Positions 50,414-57,597 of a DNA stretch of 64,000 nt are shown here, piece by piece. This DNA comes from an uncultured Bacteroidales bacterium. Lineage in GTDB: Bacteria > Bacteroidota > Bacteroidia > Bacteroidales > WCHB1-69. Numbering within the stretch: the stretch's first letter is position 1; the number at the start of each line of letters is the position of its first letter. The stretch spans positions 310,001 to 374,000 of the forward strand of contig CAKUVI010000001.1 in the NCBI GenBank assembly GCA_934699095.1, in the 5' to 3' direction. Below the pieces are notes generated by a model. That model worked only from the letters and a program-made list of their open reading frames with translations, was not told where the DNA came from and searched no databases. Both the position numbers and the translations under genes were made by a program.

Positions 50414-52153
50414 TTAATTATGGGATAAATAATTATTGAACAAAAATTCGTCCATCATTTTTGTTACATTTTCATTCTCGTATAAGACACTCGTGAATGT
50501 CTTGGGTAAATCTGCAAAACCCTTGCAAGCACCCCAAAGCATAAACGCATAACATTTTTGAACGTATTTCTTATTGAGCATATAACGCTCTATTTGGTCG
50601 AAGCCCAATGGCTTGACGAAAAAAGACATGATTGACTGAAAGACTGGCATATTTTCAGGAATTGAAAACGTATCAGATTTATGCCTTTTGTACTGATAAA
50701 AACCTCTCAGCGTCTGCAAAATGCAATTACGTTTGACAGGGTCGATGTTGGGCATTGTTTTATATTTCTTTGCAGATGTTTCAATTGTATGCAAAACAAA
50801 CACATCAGAAACTACTTTTTCGTGTTCGCTCGACAATATACAACTCAGCAGGACATTGAAATATATGATTTCTTCATTGGTTGACTCTACAATTTGGAGT
50901 CCGTTGTTTTTACAAACAATAAAACTCATATCTATATTCCCGCTGTCTGTTTCTGAGGAGACATCACGAATCAAATCATTAATAATGTCGCTGACACGGA
51001 AGAACAAAGCGGACAAAGTGGAATCATATTTGTATCTTCCTGTTGATGTATTCTTGATTTGTTCGTCGATGTCATCAAGTTCTGATTTCAAGATTTTGCA
51101 GTCGTTATTGAATTCCTCAAACTCCTTGATTTGGGCTTTGAGTTCCATCTTACGGTTGTATTCAGGAGTCCCCTTCCTGAAATACTCTCGCTGTTTTCCT
51201 TTCTTTATTCCATTGGCTTTTTCTTGTGCTTTTATAAAATCCAACTCGTCAAAATATTCCTTGATACGATTGTCTATCAATATTTTGTCAAGTTTCTTGA
51301 CAATGGCAATCTTCTTGCTTTCAAGTTCTTTTCTGACTCTACCGTTTTCGCCAAAATTTTCTTTTTTTATTTCGTTGGCTTTCATCATTGCCAATTTGCT
51401 TATCTCAATGTACTGATGTTTCAATACATCAAAACTATTTGATGCCTCACTCGTTTTTAACAAATACAAATCCCTGCATTTTTCAATCAAAGGTAAAATT
51501 GTCAGGTTTTCAACATATTCATCATTTGTCATTATTTGAGTGTTTAAGGAAGCAAATGTGTTCTTCATATTCTTTAATTCGAAGAGAAGTTGTTGCCCCT
51601 TTTTATCGGATGTTGTCAGCTGTCCGCGTACATAACCTACTATTGCGCCCTTCAATTTGTTGAAACGGTTGTCGTTTTCAACATAGTTTGATTCTTCAAA
51701 CGAAATAGTTTCGGAATCACGCTTTAGTTTCAACGAGTTTTTTTTTATGTTTTCTACAACAAAATCCTGCTCATATTTATCGACACATTTTACTTCGTAA
51801 AGGATTTTGGATTCCGATATGAGAGCGTTTTTCAATTCATTGGTGGCAAACCTGAATTGTACTAAACCGTTTTTGTAATATATTGTTTTATCATACAAAT
51901 AAGAGCCTGACTTTTTTGGGCCTGCTGTAAGACATTTCAAATCAAGTAATTGTTCGTCGATACAGATTGAATAGTCTCCACCCAAATCTTTATCCGTCAA
52001 AAGCAAATAGTTGGTTTTGTCATTTTTGTCGTTGATATAACGGCTCAAATTGTTGCCGAAATCCCTTTCCCCATAAAACGAATTTGGAGAAATGCTTTCA
52101 GTAACAAATGATTCCAAAAGATTCCAAGCACTGACGTTGATGTAGTATTTCAT
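50414..52153 (-). CDS. Large coiled-coil protein of unrecognised family
   Basis: A 579-residue protein that I cannot assign. Residues 1-170 form a mixed domain opening YYINVSAWNLLESFVTES followed by ISPNSFYGERDFG. Residues about 250-370 are long charged helices with heptad character (ELESKKIAIVKKLDKILIDN, MELKAQIKEFEEFNNDCKIL). Residues 380-579 form a helical C-terminal domain. There is no signal peptide or membrane helix. The gene is strikingly AT-rich. It lies 12 bases after the helicase gene and abuts the zinc-ribbon gene. It could be a sensor, scaffold or effector partner of the helicase. Confidence 0.6.
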   Translation of the reverse strand: MKYYINVSAWNLLESFVTESISPNSFYGERDFGNNLSRYINDKNDKTNYLLLTDKDLGGDYSICIDEQLLDLKCLTAGPKKSGSYLYDKTIYYKNGLVQFRFATNELKNALISESKILYEVKCVDKYEQDFVVENIKKNSLKLKRDSETISFEESNYVENDNRFNKLKGAIVGYVRGQLTTSDKKGQQLLFELKNMKNTFASLNTQIMTNDEYVENLTILPLIEKCRDLYLLKTSEASNSFDVLKHQYIEISKLAMMKANEIKKENFGENGRVRKELESKKIAIVKKLDKILIDNRIKEYFDELDFIKAQEKANGIKKGKQREYFRKGTPEYNRKMELKAQIKEFEEFNNDCKILKSELDDIDEQIKNTSTGRYKYDSTLSALFFRVSDIINDLIRDVSSETDSGNIDMSFIVCKNNGLQIVESTNEEIIYFNVLLSCILSSEHEKVVSDVFVLHTIETSAKKYKTMPNIDPVKRNCILQTLRGFYQYKRHKSDTFSIPENMPVFQSIMSFFVKPLGFDQIERYMLNKKYVQKCYAFMLWGACKGFADLPKTFTSVLYENENVTKMMDEFLFNNYLSHN

Positions 52154-52165
52154 AACATGATGGTT

Positions 52166-53524
52166 TTATATTTTTTCGACATCTTTGTCATCAACATTTT
52201 TCAGATATGATGTAAGGATACCCGAATACGTTATGTAAAGGCTGCGGGAAGCCCTCGTGCAGGCTACATAAAAAGCATTGACAGAGTCAACTTTGCCATT
52301 TTCGGCAAAAGGAACGAATACGTTGTCGAACTCGGAACCCTTTGCCGCGTAATAATTGAGAATGCAAGGCAGGTCGTTATTGGAAAAATCAAGCGTGTTG
52401 ATAGTTCTGAAAGGGACTGTCTTACTCGTCCGATAGTGAACTTGCGTTTGGGTAATGCCATTTTGAAGGAAGAAATCCAAAACATACTTTATGTCTGCCT
52501 CATTCGGAACCAAAATGGCTACGTCATCCATATCTTCCGCTTTTATGATGTTTATTATCCATCTCAACTCGTCTTCTTTTGAGCGACATTTTTTTATTAT
52601 AGGTTTAGGATAGTTGGGGTAATCGCTGTCGCCGCCATCCTTGCGATTGTTGGTCATTAAATCATTTTTTTCGTTAGATACAATTCTTTGAGCAACCTTT
52701 GCGATGGATTTAGGCAAACGGTAATTGTAATATAATTCGAATGGCTTGAACCCCTCAAGTTGTTTTTCAATATCTTCCATTTTGCTGCCGGAAGAGATTA
52801 ATTTTTGATTGCTATCACCAAGCAAGGTGAGGCTTTTGCCAGCTTGTTGAATAAGCCTATTTTTGTAAGCTAATACATTGAAATCTTGCGCTTCATCCAC
52901 GATAATATAGTCGATTACTCCTTCGCAGGGCTTGTATAATATACCAGAGGGGACTAATCCGTAGTGAGGGTTTGATGTGCTAAATTCTTCGTCCATTGTT
53001 ACTTCCTCGAACCACGAACACCGCCTGCCCCAAGCATAATAAAAAGCGTCTTCCACCCAATCTGCGAAATCAATGCCGTAGTAGCCTGCCCCATTATTTG
53101 AATGAACAACTGGTGAAACTTTGCGAAATTTACGAATAACATTGCTGTTCACTAAGTAAATAATGCTACTGTCGTCAACAACAATTCGTTCTCTATCATT
53201 TTCAAATTTAGTATGTTGCCTACAATACACATCACCGTTTAGGTCGAACCCCCTGTTACGCCAAGCCCAATCGTATGCAATGCGCTCGCTGTCAAGCCCA
53301 AGTTCTTTCATCCCGTATGCTACCATTCTTCTAAGGGCAACTGTTAGAATCAAAATCGCATACGAACCACCTGCATTTTTAGCCTTTGCAGCACGGTGAA
53401 TAGCAAGGTTTGTCTTACCACTTCCCGCAACACCCTTGACTATGATGTTTTTGTCGATGCTCTCGACAATTACTTTGCGTTGGTAATCATCAAGATTACT
53501 TATAAACCATTTTTCTAACCGCAT
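52166..53524 (-). CDS. Compact superfamily-1 (UvrD-like) helicase
   Basis: A 452-residue helicase with all core motifs visible: Walker A GVAGSGKT (31-38), motif II IIVDEAQDF (207-215), motif III LLGDSNQKL (234-242), motif IV YNYRLPKSI, motif V YYAAKGSEFDNVFVP (391-405) and motif VI FYVACTRASRSLYI (418-431). It is much shorter than UvrD, Rep or PcrA (650-750 residues) because the 1B and 2B inserts are reduced, resembling the small helicases often linked to mobile or defence loci. It overlaps the methyltransferase gene upstream by 29 bases. Confidence 0.85.
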   Translation of the reverse strand: MRLEKWFISNLDDYQRKVIVESIDKNIIVKGVAGSGKTNLAIHRAAKAKNAGGSYAILILTVALRRMVAYGMKELGLDSERIAYDWAWRNRGFDLNGDVYCRQHTKFENDRERIVVDDSSIIYLVNSNVIRKFRKVSPVVHSNNGAGYYGIDFADWVEDAFYYAWGRRCSWFEEVTMDEEFSTSNPHYGLVPSGILYKPCEGVIDYIIVDEAQDFNVLAYKNRLIQQAGKSLTLLGDSNQKLISSGSKMEDIEKQLEGFKPFELYYNYRLPKSIAKVAQRIVSNEKNDLMTNNRKDGGDSDYPNYPKPIIKKCRSKEDELRWIINIIKAEDMDDVAILVPNEADIKYVLDFFLQNGITQTQVHYRTSKTVPFRTINTLDFSNNDLPCILNYYAAKGSEFDNVFVPFAENGKVDSVNAFYVACTRASRSLYITYSGILTSYLKNVDDKDVEKI

Positions 53525-54320
53525 TTATCACCTCCTTTTTTATTATTCTCCAAGCCACTTTGCTTACATCATTGTGCTTATGAGAATGGGTTATTGTATA
53601 TATTTGGTTATATCCTTCATTTTTTGAGACCACTTTGCAATATGCTGCTTTCAATCCATTATCCATCATCATGGGTAGCCACTCTTGCGAAGTGTTGTTG
53701 TAAGTGGTTACGTCTTCGAGCAGCATTAAGCCATTGTCGGTAAGTTTGGGCATCAAAAATTTGGCAATATGTTCGTAAGCATTCTGCTTTTCAAATTGGT
53801 CTTTCGTCACAAACTCGCAAATGGCCTTGAAAGAGATTATTAGGTCAAACTGTTTGTCCAAAACCTTATTCAGTATGTGCAAATCGTAAAAATCGTCAAT
53901 CATGATGGGAGCGGCATTGTTTTCCACTTCAAAACTGATATGAGATTGCGCCTTCTTCAATATTTTCTCATAAATCCTAAGTGCATGTTGATTCCCGTCT
54001 AAAGCCACTATCCGCACCTTTTTAACATGCGGCAAACACTCATCAATGACAGCAAGCAAGCCAATGATTTCACCTCCTGTACCACAACCGAAGTCGAACA
54101 CGGAAAGAGCTGTTTGAGTGGCAAATTCGTCTGCATGGTGTTGGAAATATTCACTGAAAATGCAATATGCCTCAGCATAACTGCGAGGGAAATACGTACC
54201 AAGATAATTCAAGGTCTTGGCCTTGTCATCATCAATGTTCGTCATGTCGGAATAAGAAGGACTATATTCCGCCTTTTGTTCTCCAAAAATGCAATCGTCA
54301 AGCCACTTTGGCAATTCCAT
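53496..54320 (-). CDS. Class I SAM-dependent methyltransferase
   Basis: A protein of about 274 residues with a Rossmann methyltransferase fold: motif I VFDFGCGTGGE (74-84), acidic motif II IVALDGN (104-110), and FDLIISFKAICEF (158-170) at the motif IV position. The segment before motif I (NYLGTYFPRSYAEAYCIF) recalls the Rsm22-like ribosomal methyltransferase group. There is no DNA-recognition domain and no DPPY or NPPY motif, so DNA-adenine methylation is unlikely; RNA, protein or small molecules are open. First gene of the operon; the start MELPKWL was chosen from 17 codons of extra frame. Confidence 0.75.
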   Translation of the reverse strand: MELPKWLDDCIFGEQKAEYSPSYSDMTNIDDDKAKTLNYLGTYFPRSYAEAYCIFSEYFQHHADEFATQTALSVFDFGCGTGGEIIGLLAVIDECLPHVKKVRIVALDGNQHALRIYEKILKKAQSHISFEVENNAAPIMIDDFYDLHILNKVLDKQFDLIISFKAICEFVTKDQFEKQNAYEHIAKFLMPKLTDNGLMLLEDVTTYNNTSQEWLPMMMDNGLKAAYCKVVSKNEGYNQIYTITHSHKHNDVSKVAWRIIKKEVINAVRKMVYK

Positions 54321-54390
54321 TGTTCCCGAATAATCTCCACGGCGACCCCCGACTCCGTACAAATAAATCATTCAATTTACCAAACACAAT

Positions 54391-54429
54391 AAAAAAAGCG
54401 CGGGAATCTGAACCATCGCTCATCCCGCG
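54391..54429 (-). terminator. Terminator ahead of the methyltransferase operon
   Basis: On the minus strand CGCGGGA pairs with TCCCGCG around a 17-base loop, followed by GC and seven T residues. It lies between the promoter at 54706-54735 and the first gene at 54320, so it would stop that transcript before the operon. Confidence 0.65.
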
Positions 54430-54700
54430 TATCTGGCCTTCGCAATGCCTTCCTGCCGAGGATAAGCAATGCTGAAGCCCACGCCGTTGTATATGTAGAA
54501 CGGATTTTGAATATTCCGCCTGTGAGACGCGCCATGGCGCGTCTCTACGGATAATATACACAACCATGGACATTGACCATTGCCTTACCACGCAGCAGGA
54601 TATTGAATTTGCGAAGTTCGATACGCCGCAGATAAGACGTTGACTCAACGCCTTTTTTATATGTCTGCCTCCCTGCAAAAATTATCAGAATGCAGAAAAG
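54430..54700 (-). ncRNA. Possible structured noncoding transcript
   Basis: A minus-strand segment of about 270 bases, flanked by a consensus promoter and an intrinsic terminator, with no convincing reading frame. It contains several short hairpins (for example GTTG/CAAC, CGAA/TTCG, ATGG/CCAT) and the long perfect palindrome at 54524-54545. It could be an independent small RNA, an operon leader, or a dispersed repeat element. RNase P RNA, tmRNA and SRP RNA signatures were looked for and not seen. Confidence 0.4.
54524..54545. repeat. Perfect 22-base palindrome
   Basis: GAGACGCGCCA is followed directly by its exact reverse complement TGGCGCGTCTC, with CCATGG at the centre. Such GC-rich palindromes in AT-rich surroundings look like REP-type repeats. 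It occurs once in this window. Confidence 0.75.
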
Positions 54701-54705
54701 ACCTG

Positions 54706-54735
54706 CAAAAATACAAAAAATATTATAAAATGCAA
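54706..54735 (-). promoter_or_regulatory. Promoter upstream of the noncoding segment and operon
   Basis: The minus strand reads TTG (54733-54735), 19 bases, TATTTTTG (54706-54713). Transcription would start near 54699, about 380 bases before the methyltransferase start codon. Confidence 0.6.
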
Positions 54736-54790
54736 GATTTTTATTCCATCACTTTAATTACTTCCACTGCCCTGCTATTTAAAAAAAATG

Positions 54791-54798
54791 TACCTTTG
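54791..54798 (+). promoter_or_regulatory. -7 element of the PLP-enzyme gene
   Basis: TACCTTTG lies 37 bases before the ATG at 54836. No clear TTTG box is seen at the expected distance. Confidence 0.4.
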
Positions 54799-54835
54799 CC
54801 ACACTTTTTTTAACACAAACTAACACAAAATAAAT

Positions 54836-56032
54836 ATGGAAAAATTTGATCCCGCAACCAACATCCAAGCGTTGGACAAAAAAGACGCCTACCGCGGCGT
54901 GAACCCTGCCATCTGCGACAGCGCAACCTTCATGTTCGAACAAGCTAAAACCATGACCGACACGTTCCATGGTGAGACTGAAGGCTATTATCTATATTCA
55001 AGACATTGGAACCCAAGTACTTACGCTCTCTGTGAGTCTTTGGCTGCAATGGAAGGCACCGAGGCTGCCTGGGCTACCGGCTCTGGTATGGCCGCAATCA
55101 CCGTCGCTCTCCTCCACGAAGTGAAAGCCGGAGACCATATCCTCTCAAGCATGACAACCTACGGCGGTACCTTCGCTTTCCTCAACAACTACATCAAAAA
55201 GTTCGGCGTTGAGGTTGACTTTGTGAACATGCAAGACCTTGAGGCTGTTAAAAAGGCTATCAAACCTAACACCAAGGTTCTCTATACCGAGACAATGAAC
55301 AACCCGCTCCTGCGCATCGCCAACCTTCCTGAACTGTCGAAGATTGCCCACGCACACGGTGCCAAACTCTTGGTTGACAACACCTTCACACCTATGATTT
55401 TCTCTCCTTACCGCCTCGGCGCTGATGTGGTTATCTATAGTATGACCAAATACGTGAACGGCATGAACGACTGCGTTGCAGGTGCTATCTGCGGTACTGC
55501 CGAGTATATCAACTCACTCATCGACGTGAACAACGGAACAGCTATGCTTCTCGGTCCGGTGCTCGACCCAATGCGCTCTTCAAGCATCCAGAAAAACCTC
55601 CATACACTCCATATCCGCATGAAACAACACAGCGCTAATGCAATGTATCTTGCAAAACGTTTCGAAGAGACCGGCTTTAAGTACAACTACCCTGGGCTCC
55701 CAGAACATCCAGACTATGAGCTCTTTAAGTCGATGATGAACGAGGAATACGGTTTCGGCGGCATGATTTCAATCGACATGGGCACTGCTGCAAAGGCAAG
55801 CGCAATCATGGAGAAAATGCAAGAACTCGGCGTTGGTTACCTCGCTGTAAGCCTTGGCTATTTCAAGACTCTGTTCAGCAACTCCGGAAAATCAACCTCT
55901 TCAGAAGTTCCTGAGGATATCCAGAGAGAGATGGGCATGAGCGAAGGCCTGATCCGCTTCTCTGTTGGTCTCGATAACGATCCTGAACGCACATTCCAGC
56001 TTATCAAACAGGCTATCGAAGCAACAAAATAA
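54836..56032 (+). CDS. Cys/Met-metabolism PLP enzyme (methionine gamma-lyase or O-acetylhomoserine sulfhydrylase type)
   Basis: A 398-residue fold-type I PLP enzyme of the trans-sulfuration family. Visible are GYYLYSRHWNPSTYALCESL (phosphate-binding Tyr-Arg of the partner subunit), ATGSGMAAI, LYTETMNNPLLR, VDNTFTPM (D181) and the PLP lysine K205 in IYSMTKYVNGMNDC. Lyase versus sulfhydrylase cannot be decided from these motifs. Codons end in C far more often than in the neighbouring operon, as expected for strong expression. It is a single-gene unit with a strong terminator just after it. Confidence 0.88.
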   Translation: MEKFDPATNIQALDKKDAYRGVNPAICDSATFMFEQAKTMTDTFHGETEGYYLYSRHWNPSTYALCESLAAMEGTEAAWATGSGMAAITVALLHEVKAGDHILSSMTTYGGTFAFLNNYIKKFGVEVDFVNMQDLEAVKKAIKPNTKVLYTETMNNPLLRIANLPELSKIAHAHGAKLLVDNTFTPMIFSPYRLGADVVIYSMTKYVNGMNDCVAGAICGTAEYINSLIDVNNGTAMLLGPVLDPMRSSSIQKNLHTLHIRMKQHSANAMYLAKRFEETGFKYNYPGLPEHPDYELFKSMMNEEYGFGGMISIDMGTAAKASAIMEKMQELGVGYLAVSLGYFKTLFSNSGKSTSSEVPEDIQREMGMSEGLIRFSVGLDNDPERTFQLIKQAIEATK

Positions 56033-56062
56033 TTGAAAATTGACAATTGAAAATTGATAATT

Positions 56063-56089
56063 GGGCTGCGGTTGCGCAGCCCTTTTTTT
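56063..56089 (+). terminator. Terminator of the PLP-enzyme gene
   Basis: The 8-bp stem GGGCTGCG/CGCAGCCC with loop GTTG is followed by seven T residues, 31 bases after the stop codon. Confidence 0.85.
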
Positions 56090-56128
56090 GTGACAATTAT
56101 GTTTTCGATCCGTCTTTTCGGCATGGAA

Positions 56129-56150
56129 ACAACCGCGTCCACGCGGTTGT
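56129..56150. repeat. CAACCGCG palindromic repeat, copy 1
   Basis: ACAACCGCGT, two bases CC, then ACGCGGTTGT: a perfect 10-bp inverted repeat. A second, slightly shorter copy in the other orientation lies at 56517-56537. Confidence 0.75.
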
Positions 56151-56170
56151 ATGAACTGTTGCCCAATGTG

Positions 56171-56188
56171 AATCCCCTGAAGGGGATT
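56171..56188. repeat. GGGGAT hairpin repeat, copy 1
   Basis: AATCCCCT, two bases GA, AGGGGATT. A related hairpin ATCCCC-TAAC-GGGGAT follows at 56227-56242. Confidence 0.65.
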
Positions 56189-56226
56189 GAATTTTGGCTG
56201 GGGATTTTTTCGTCCTACCTGGCTTT

Positions 56227-56242
56227 ATCCCCTAACGGGGAT
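56227..56242. repeat. GGGGAT hairpin repeat, copy 2
   Basis: ATCCCC, loop TAAC, GGGGAT, 38 bases after the first copy. Confidence 0.6.
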
Positions 56243-56516
56243 TAATTGATTGAAAATATTGGCTGCTCTCTCCTTCGGAGAGTTTGTCAGTTATTTCGCA
56301 CGTAGGCTGGGCTGGCCGACGGACTCTTTCCTCTGCCGCTGTTGTTAGGTTCCGACAGAGCGGGTGGGCTTTAATGTCGGCTTGATTTTTTTTGTTACTT
56401 TTTACATGAACTGCTCTCGCTCGGAAAAGCAAGCAAGCTTTCTTTTCTCTCGCTTAACCGCAGTTTTGATCAAGCAAAAAGTAACATTTAAAAATGCTTG
56501 ATGAACTACGCTTATC

Positions 56517-56537
56517 ACAACCGCGGGACGCGGTTGT
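56517..56537. repeat. CAACCGCG palindromic repeat, copy 2
   Basis: ACAACCGCG, GGA, CGCGGTTGT. It equals the reverse complement of copy 1 with one base missing at the centre. Confidence 0.7.
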
Positions 56538-56796
56538 CTCCACAAATAATGGCTACATTTAAACCTACGTTTTTATAGTCAGCAATGAAACTTAATTGAA
56601 GTTTCGCATGTTTGTTTTCAACTACATGTATCTCAGAAAAAAGCCATTTCTTGCAAAGGTGTTGTCATTCCCGATGCCGGACAATTCCCCTTCTTCAAAA
56701 GAAGGGGAATTCGCCCGCGCTGCAGAGGCCTGCTGTGGTCGGAAACATTCTACACATGCTTGTTTTTCCTCTTTTTTAATATGCGAAACTTGAAAA

Positions 56797-57585
56797 CTAA
56801 TAAATGTAGGGGAAGATCTTGTAGCGTTTCAGGGATGTGAACTCCTCGCCGAAAAACTGTGTGTAGCGGGCATAAACCGCCTTTGAGCGCGGCACAATGT
56901 TGGAAAAGCTCCATAACACGAATACGAAGCCGGGAATCGACCAGGTGAGTATCGCAAAACCGACCCATTCGACAATCTCGCCGAAATAGTTTGCGGAACT
57001 GATCTTGTTGAACATCCATCCTTTGGGAAGATAATAGTTGTTGTCTGTCACATCGGAACGCAAATCCCGGATGACACGGTCGGCGTAAATGTTGACCACC
57101 ATCCCGAAAAGGAACACCAAGGTGCCGATTATGAATTGCGGCGACCAGAACCAAGAGATAGGGTAGGCGTCTTCCGGACAGAAGAAAAACAGCCATCCGC
57201 CCTGCATTATTGCATTGAAAGTGTTGAACACGGCTCCCGTTATGATGATGGAAATCGGCATTTTGCTTTGCCCCTTCATCAGGAGCGGAAAGATGAAGGA
57301 TCTCTGGAAATAGTGGAATTCAAAGAACACAAACATCACGCAAGTCACCATGTTGAATGGTTTCACTCCGGTTGCGAATGATATGAAATAGAGTATCAGC
57401 ATTGAGAAAAACACAGGGCATTCCATGATAAACCAGCCCAAGTTGCTTCGTATGGAGACGCCCCACCGGTTGTTGAAAGTCATACCGTATGCGGGTGTGA
57501 TGAATTGCAGAATGATGAAAACCAAAACTCCCAGAATTGTCATCACAGGGAGCAAAATGGAGTAGAATTGAGCGAATAATTCCAT
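56797..57585 (-). CDS. Steroid 5-alpha-reductase-like membrane protein
   Basis: A 262-residue integral membrane protein with six or seven hydrophobic segments. The C-terminal pattern is that of the steroid 5-alpha-reductase/isoprenylcysteine-methyltransferase-like superfamily: YYLPKGWMFNKISSANYFGE, IVEWVGFAILTWSIPGFVF, then ARYTQFFGEEF and the terminal KRYKIFPYIY. Bacterial members have rarely been characterised; a lipid or steroid enone reduction is plausible but unproven. It follows the GT2 gene by 12 bases, and the two are probably cotranscribed. Confidence 0.83.
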   Translation of the reverse strand: MELFAQFYSILLPVMTILGVLVFIILQFITPAYGMTFNNRWGVSIRSNLGWFIMECPVFFSMLILYFISFATGVKPFNMVTCVMFVFFEFHYFQRSFIFPLLMKGQSKMPISIIITGAVFNTFNAIMQGGWLFFFCPEDAYPISWFWSPQFIIGTLVFLFGMVVNIYADRVIRDLRSDVTDNNYYLPKGWMFNKISSANYFGEIVEWVGFAILTWSIPGFVFVLWSFSNIVPRSKAVYARYTQFFGEEFTSLKRYKIFPYIY

Positions 57586-57597
57586 GAATATTAAGGT

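Larger units (their letters stand above)
56033..56796. other. Repeat-rich intergenic region
   Basis: No gene is supported in these 764 bases. In order: about 2.3 copies of a 14-base unit (AATTGAAAATTGAC-like, 56031-56062), a terminator, two related CAACCGCG hairpins, two GGGGAT hairpins, a CTCTCC/GGAGAG hairpin at 56268-56282, and an 11-base inverted pair TGTTACTTTTT/AAAAAGTAACA (56393-56403 and 56476-56486). Open frames inside it look like translated repeats. Confidence 0.6.

Noticed and set aside
54298..54678. A 126-codon minus-strand open frame overlapping the methyltransferase start and the noncoding segment
   Set aside because: It runs through the terminator and the palindrome, has no protein-like pattern, and the real gene start lies in another frame.
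54721..54835. A SAM or other riboswitch upstream of the methionine/cysteine PLP enzyme
   Set aside because: Only about 40 bases lie between the -7 element and the ATG, too short for an aptamer, and no conserved core is visible.
56232..56432. A 66-codon minus-strand open frame in the repeat region
   Set aside because: It consists of hairpin-rich repeat DNA and has no start signals; treated as part of a repeat.
56033..56796. A CRISPR array in the repeat-rich stretch
   Set aside because: Repeats are short, differ from one another and are not evenly spaced; no cas gene is in the window. The Cas4-like motif at 15 kb belongs to an unrelated two-domain protein.
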